From an uncultured Pelagibacteraceae bacterium (lineage in GTDB: Bacteria; Pseudomonadota; Alphaproteobacteria; Pelagibacterales; Pelagibacteraceae), in contig CACMOQ010000004.1 in NCBI GenBank assembly GCA_902615445.1, positions 44,205 through 108,204 of the forward strand: a DNA stretch of 64,000 nt. Reading direction: 5' to 3'. The notes below the pieces were generated by a model, which was not told the DNA's origin, made no database searches, and was given only the letters and a program-made list of their open reading frames with translations. Of the stretch, positions 61,633 through 64,000 are shown in pieces; positions within the stretch are counted from its first letter, which is position 1; every line of letters begins with the position of its first letter. A program made the position numbers and the translations under genes.

Positions 61633-62963
61633 TAGCTGAGTTTATAGATCCAGCAATCTTGGGCTTTATCCTAGTTGGAGTAATGTTATTTGCAATATTT
61701 ATAGGGTTTCCCATTTCATTCACCTTAATATTTCTAGGTTTTGTATTTGGCTATCTTGGATTTGGAAAATTAGTTTTTTATTTAATGACCCTTCAATTTT
61801 CGATGGTCATGACCGAACAAACTCTCGCCGCCGTCCCGCTCTTCGTTTTTATGGGTATTATGATGGAACAAGCTGGATTGATGGAAAGGTTGTTTTCAGC
61901 ATTTCAAATGATGCTAGCAAAAGTTAAGGGGTCTTTATATTACGCAGTTTTATTTGTCTCTGTAATATTTGCTGCAGCGACAGGAATTGTTGGTGCCTCT
62001 GTAACAATTCTTGGAATTATGGCGGCAAAATCTATGAATAGATCAGGGTATGATGTTAGACTTGCAGCTGGAACAATTACAGCTGGAGGAACTTTAGGAA
62101 TATTAATTCCACCAAGCATTATGCTAGTTGTTATGGGGCCAATAATGGAAATTCCAGTAATTGATTTATTTGCTGCTGCAATCCTACCAGGAATTCTTCT
62201 TGCGAGCTTATACGCGGGTTACACAACAATTAGATGCATGATTAATCCTAAATTGGGACCAATTATACCTGATGACATGAGAGCTGCGAGCATGAAAGAT
62301 GTGTGGATTGAATTTTTTTTAGGTTTAGTTCCACCCGCGGCTTTAGTATTTGCAGCATTAGGAAGTATTCTATTTGGTTTTGCTACTCCAACTGAAGCTG
62401 CAGGATGTGGAGCTATGGGTGCACTACTTCTTTCATTAGCCTATAAAAAGTTGACTTTTCCAAAGTTACAGGAAGCATTAGTCAAAACACTTGAAATAAC
62501 TGCATTGATAATGGTTTTGGTTGCAGCTTCAAATTTTTTTGGTGCTGTTTTTGCAAGACTTGGAACACCAACTTTATTAACTGAATTTTTATTAGGTCTT
62601 GAAATGAATAAGTATCTAATTTTAGCGATGGTTATGGTAATGATATTTTTATTAGGATGGCCTTTAGAATGGGTGCCTATAGTAATGATTATTGTGCCAA
62701 TAATATTACCATTAATTGAGGCATTAGGTTTTAATTTAACTTGGTTTGCAATATTAGTAGCTGTTAATTTACAAACCGCCTGGTTATCTCCTCCAGTTGC
62801 TCTTTCAGCTTATTTTTTAAAAGGTGTTGTTCCTGAATGGGATCTTAAAGATATATATTATGGAATGATGCAATTTATGGTTCTACAAGTATTTGGTTTG
62901 ATTTTAATTATCATTTTTCCAAAAATTGCACTTTGGTTGCCAACTCTCCTATATGGACAGTAG
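61629..62963 (+). CDS. dctM: TRAP transporter large permease (DctM family), cluster 2
   Basis: 444 aa. Motifs: PLFVFMGIMMEQAGLMERLF, GIVGASVTILGIMAAKSMNRSGYD, TAGGTLGILIPPSIMLVVMGP, and QTAWLSPPVALSAYFLKGVVP in the second half. Sodium-coupled transporter core. It is translationally coupled to dctQ and is followed after 25 nt by an NCS1 permease gene. Confidence 0.93.
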   Translation: MIAEFIDPAILGFILVGVMLFAIFIGFPISFTLIFLGFVFGYLGFGKLVFYLMTLQFSMVMTEQTLAAVPLFVFMGIMMEQAGLMERLFSAFQMMLAKVKGSLYYAVLFVSVIFAAATGIVGASVTILGIMAAKSMNRSGYDVRLAAGTITAGGTLGILIPPSIMLVVMGPIMEIPVIDLFAAAILPGILLASLYAGYTTIRCMINPKLGPIIPDDMRAASMKDVWIEFFLGLVPPAALVFAALGSILFGFATPTEAAGCGAMGALLLSLAYKKLTFPKLQEALVKTLEITALIMVLVAASNFFGAVFARLGTPTLLTEFLLGLEMNKYLILAMVMVMIFLLGWPLEWVPIVMIIVPIILPLIEALGFNLTWFAILVAVNLQTAWLSPPVALSAYFLKGVVPEWDLKDIYYGMMQFMVLQVFGLILIIIFPKIALWLPTLLYGQ

Positions 62964-62988
62964 AATAATAAAGTTTTATATTGTTTAA

Positions 62989-64000
62989 GTGAGTCAACTT
63001 AAAAATTCAAATAAATCACTCATTAATTGGGACTTAGTCACTGTCAATCCAAATAATAAAAACTGGGATTGGAAAGATTTATTTTATTTTTGGGGTGTCA
63101 ATATTCAAAGTGTCATTGGTTTTTCTTTAATTGCCTCTTTATATGTTGTCTATGATTTAAACACTTTTATCGTTTTTTTTGGAACTCTAATAGGTTCATT
63201 ATTAGTTTATTTTTTTTCAAACTTAATTGGTGAGCCTTCACAAAAGTTTGGATTACCTTTTGTAGTTTTATTGAGATCTTCTTTAGGTGTAAAAGGTGCA
63301 AAATATTTTGGTTTGATAAGAACTTTAGTTGGTATTTTTATGTTTGGAATACAAACATATTTTTTGTCAAAAGCATTTGTTTATTTGATCCGAATATTAA
63401 TTTTTTCAATTGATCCATCATTGCTTGATCAAGAAGTCTTTTTATTATTTTTTTTAGGTCTAAATATAATTGATTGGATTTCAATTACATTGTCAATTCT
63501 TGTTCAAGTATCTTTGTTTAGTGTTGGAATGGTATTTAATAGAAAAATTATGAAATTTTCAGCAATAACTGTTTACATCGGAATTTTTATGTTTTTTTTG
63601 ATTGTTCTATTAAATGACGTAAAAATTTCTTCTCAAGCATTTTTACAATCAGTAAATTATTATAATTTTTTTGATCAAAAAAACTTTATACCTCTATTAA
63701 CTGTTGCTGGCACTGTTTTTGCTTATTTCTCAATAATTATTTTGAGTTATGGGGATTTTTCCCGTCATGTAAAAAATAAGAGTGAGTTAAAAAAAGGAAA
63801 TCTGAGTTTAATACTTAATTTGGTTGTTTTTTCTTTTATGGCTTTATTTATTGTTAGTGGTGCTGATGCTTTAATAAAACAAGATGCACAAAATTTATCA
63901 AGAATTCTTACTAACCCAACTGACATAATAGGTAAAATGAACAATCTTTTAATTACAATTTTAGTACTGATTTTTATTATTATCGCATCTGCATCGACAA
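62989..64000 (+). CDS. NCS1-family nucleobase/allantoin-type permease, 3' end cut by window
   Basis: Not in the ORF track because it runs off the window. The frame is open from GTG 62989, which directly follows an in-frame TAA, so this is the first possible start. NCS1 features: WGVNIQSVIGFSLIASLYVV, EPSQKFGLPFVVLLRSSLGVKGAKYFGLIR, and YGDFSRHVKN in the middle of the protein. About 337 residues of an expected 450-500 are present. It imports a nucleobase, hydantoin, allantoin or similar compound; the exact one is not readable. Confidence 0.85.
   Translation, partial: MSQLKNSNKSLINWDLVTVNPNNKNWDWKDLFYFWGVNIQSVIGFSLIASLYVVYDLNTFIVFFGTLIGSLLVYFFSNLIGEPSQKFGLPFVVLLRSSLGVKGAKYFGLIRTLVGIFMFGIQTYFLSKAFVYLIRILIFSIDPSLLDQEVFLLFFLGLNIIDWISITLSILVQVSLFSVGMVFNRKIMKFSAITVYIGIFMFFLIVLLNDVKISSQAFLQSVNYYNFFDQKNFIPLLTVAGTVFAYFSIIILSYGDFSRHVKNKSELKKGNLSLILNLVVFSFMALFIVSGADALIKQDAQNLSRILTNPTDIIGKMNNLLITILVLIFIIIASAST

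Noticed and set aside
1-64000. tRNA genes, rRNA genes, CRISPR arrays, insertion sequences, prophage
   Set aside because: No T-loop GGTTCGAATC-type signals, no repeat-spacer series and no transposase or integrase motifs were found by reading; a tRNAscan run would settle the tRNA question.

Overview
The window looks like a streamlined marine alphaproteobacterium of the SAR11 clade (Pelagibacterales). The reasons are very low GC, almost no intergenic space, many 1-14 nt gene overlaps, TRAP and TauE/SafE transporters, an AprM-AprB-AprA cluster, and a glyoxylate-shunt gene facing an XRE/IrrE-type regulator. This assignment rests on gene content and style, not on a database comparison. I see no tRNA, rRNA, CRISPR array, insertion sequence or prophage. 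The ORF track misses several small genes (27-58 aa) and both genes cut by the window edges; these are added here.

Layout. 1-3485: an operon that makes spermidine (a SpeD-SpeE fusion) and processes its by-product methylthioadenosine (MtnP, MtnA, class II aldolase). 3547-5783: polar amino-acid ABC importer, a binding protein and two permeases with no ATPase beside them. 5780-8768: cell-surface glycosyltransferases and a thioredoxin-like protein. 8789-14154: mixed metabolism, including a gamma-carbonic anhydrase, a cis-CaaD-like tautomerase, a hydroxyacid dehydrogenase, rpoZ and a CoA-transferase. 14252-17141: first TRAP transporter, then dusA, a TauE-like exporter and malonyl-CoA decarboxylase. 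20741-23113: phosphohexomutase and a GT17 glycosyltransferase. 23247-26273: nrdAB behind putative NrdR boxes. 26363-29401: aceA, a 53-aa ORF and the divergent RamB-like regulator, with a dense TTTACA operator array between them. 29407-32705: rseP, hup and amt with structured untranslated regions.

32703-44080 is mixed housekeeping: a glycosyltransferase, rhodanese, HCCA isomerase, ABA4-like membrane protein, recX, a cysQ/DUF3553 group, mnmA, a 27-aa K/R-rich peptide, metC, an MFS carrier, a pabB-pabA-pabC operon and a HIT protein. 44099-53458 is the most coherent system: a sigma-70 promoter drives aprM-aprB-aprA, two small unknown genes and a TauE/SafE exporter. It faces a minus-strand group of a YeiH-type exporter and sulfolactate sulfo-lyase SuyAB, and is followed by sulfoacetaldehyde acetyltransferase Xsc. 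Together these can release sulfite from C2 and C3 sulfonates and then oxidise or export it.

53498-64000 holds a membrane glycosyltransferase, an FAH-family enzyme, an M23 peptidase, an SDR, TerC and a GMC oxidoreductase. A second TRAP transporter and the start of an NCS1 permease, cut by the window end, follow. Both TRAP operons carry a strong intrinsic terminator between the binding-protein gene and the permease genes, which would set high binding-protein and low permease expression.
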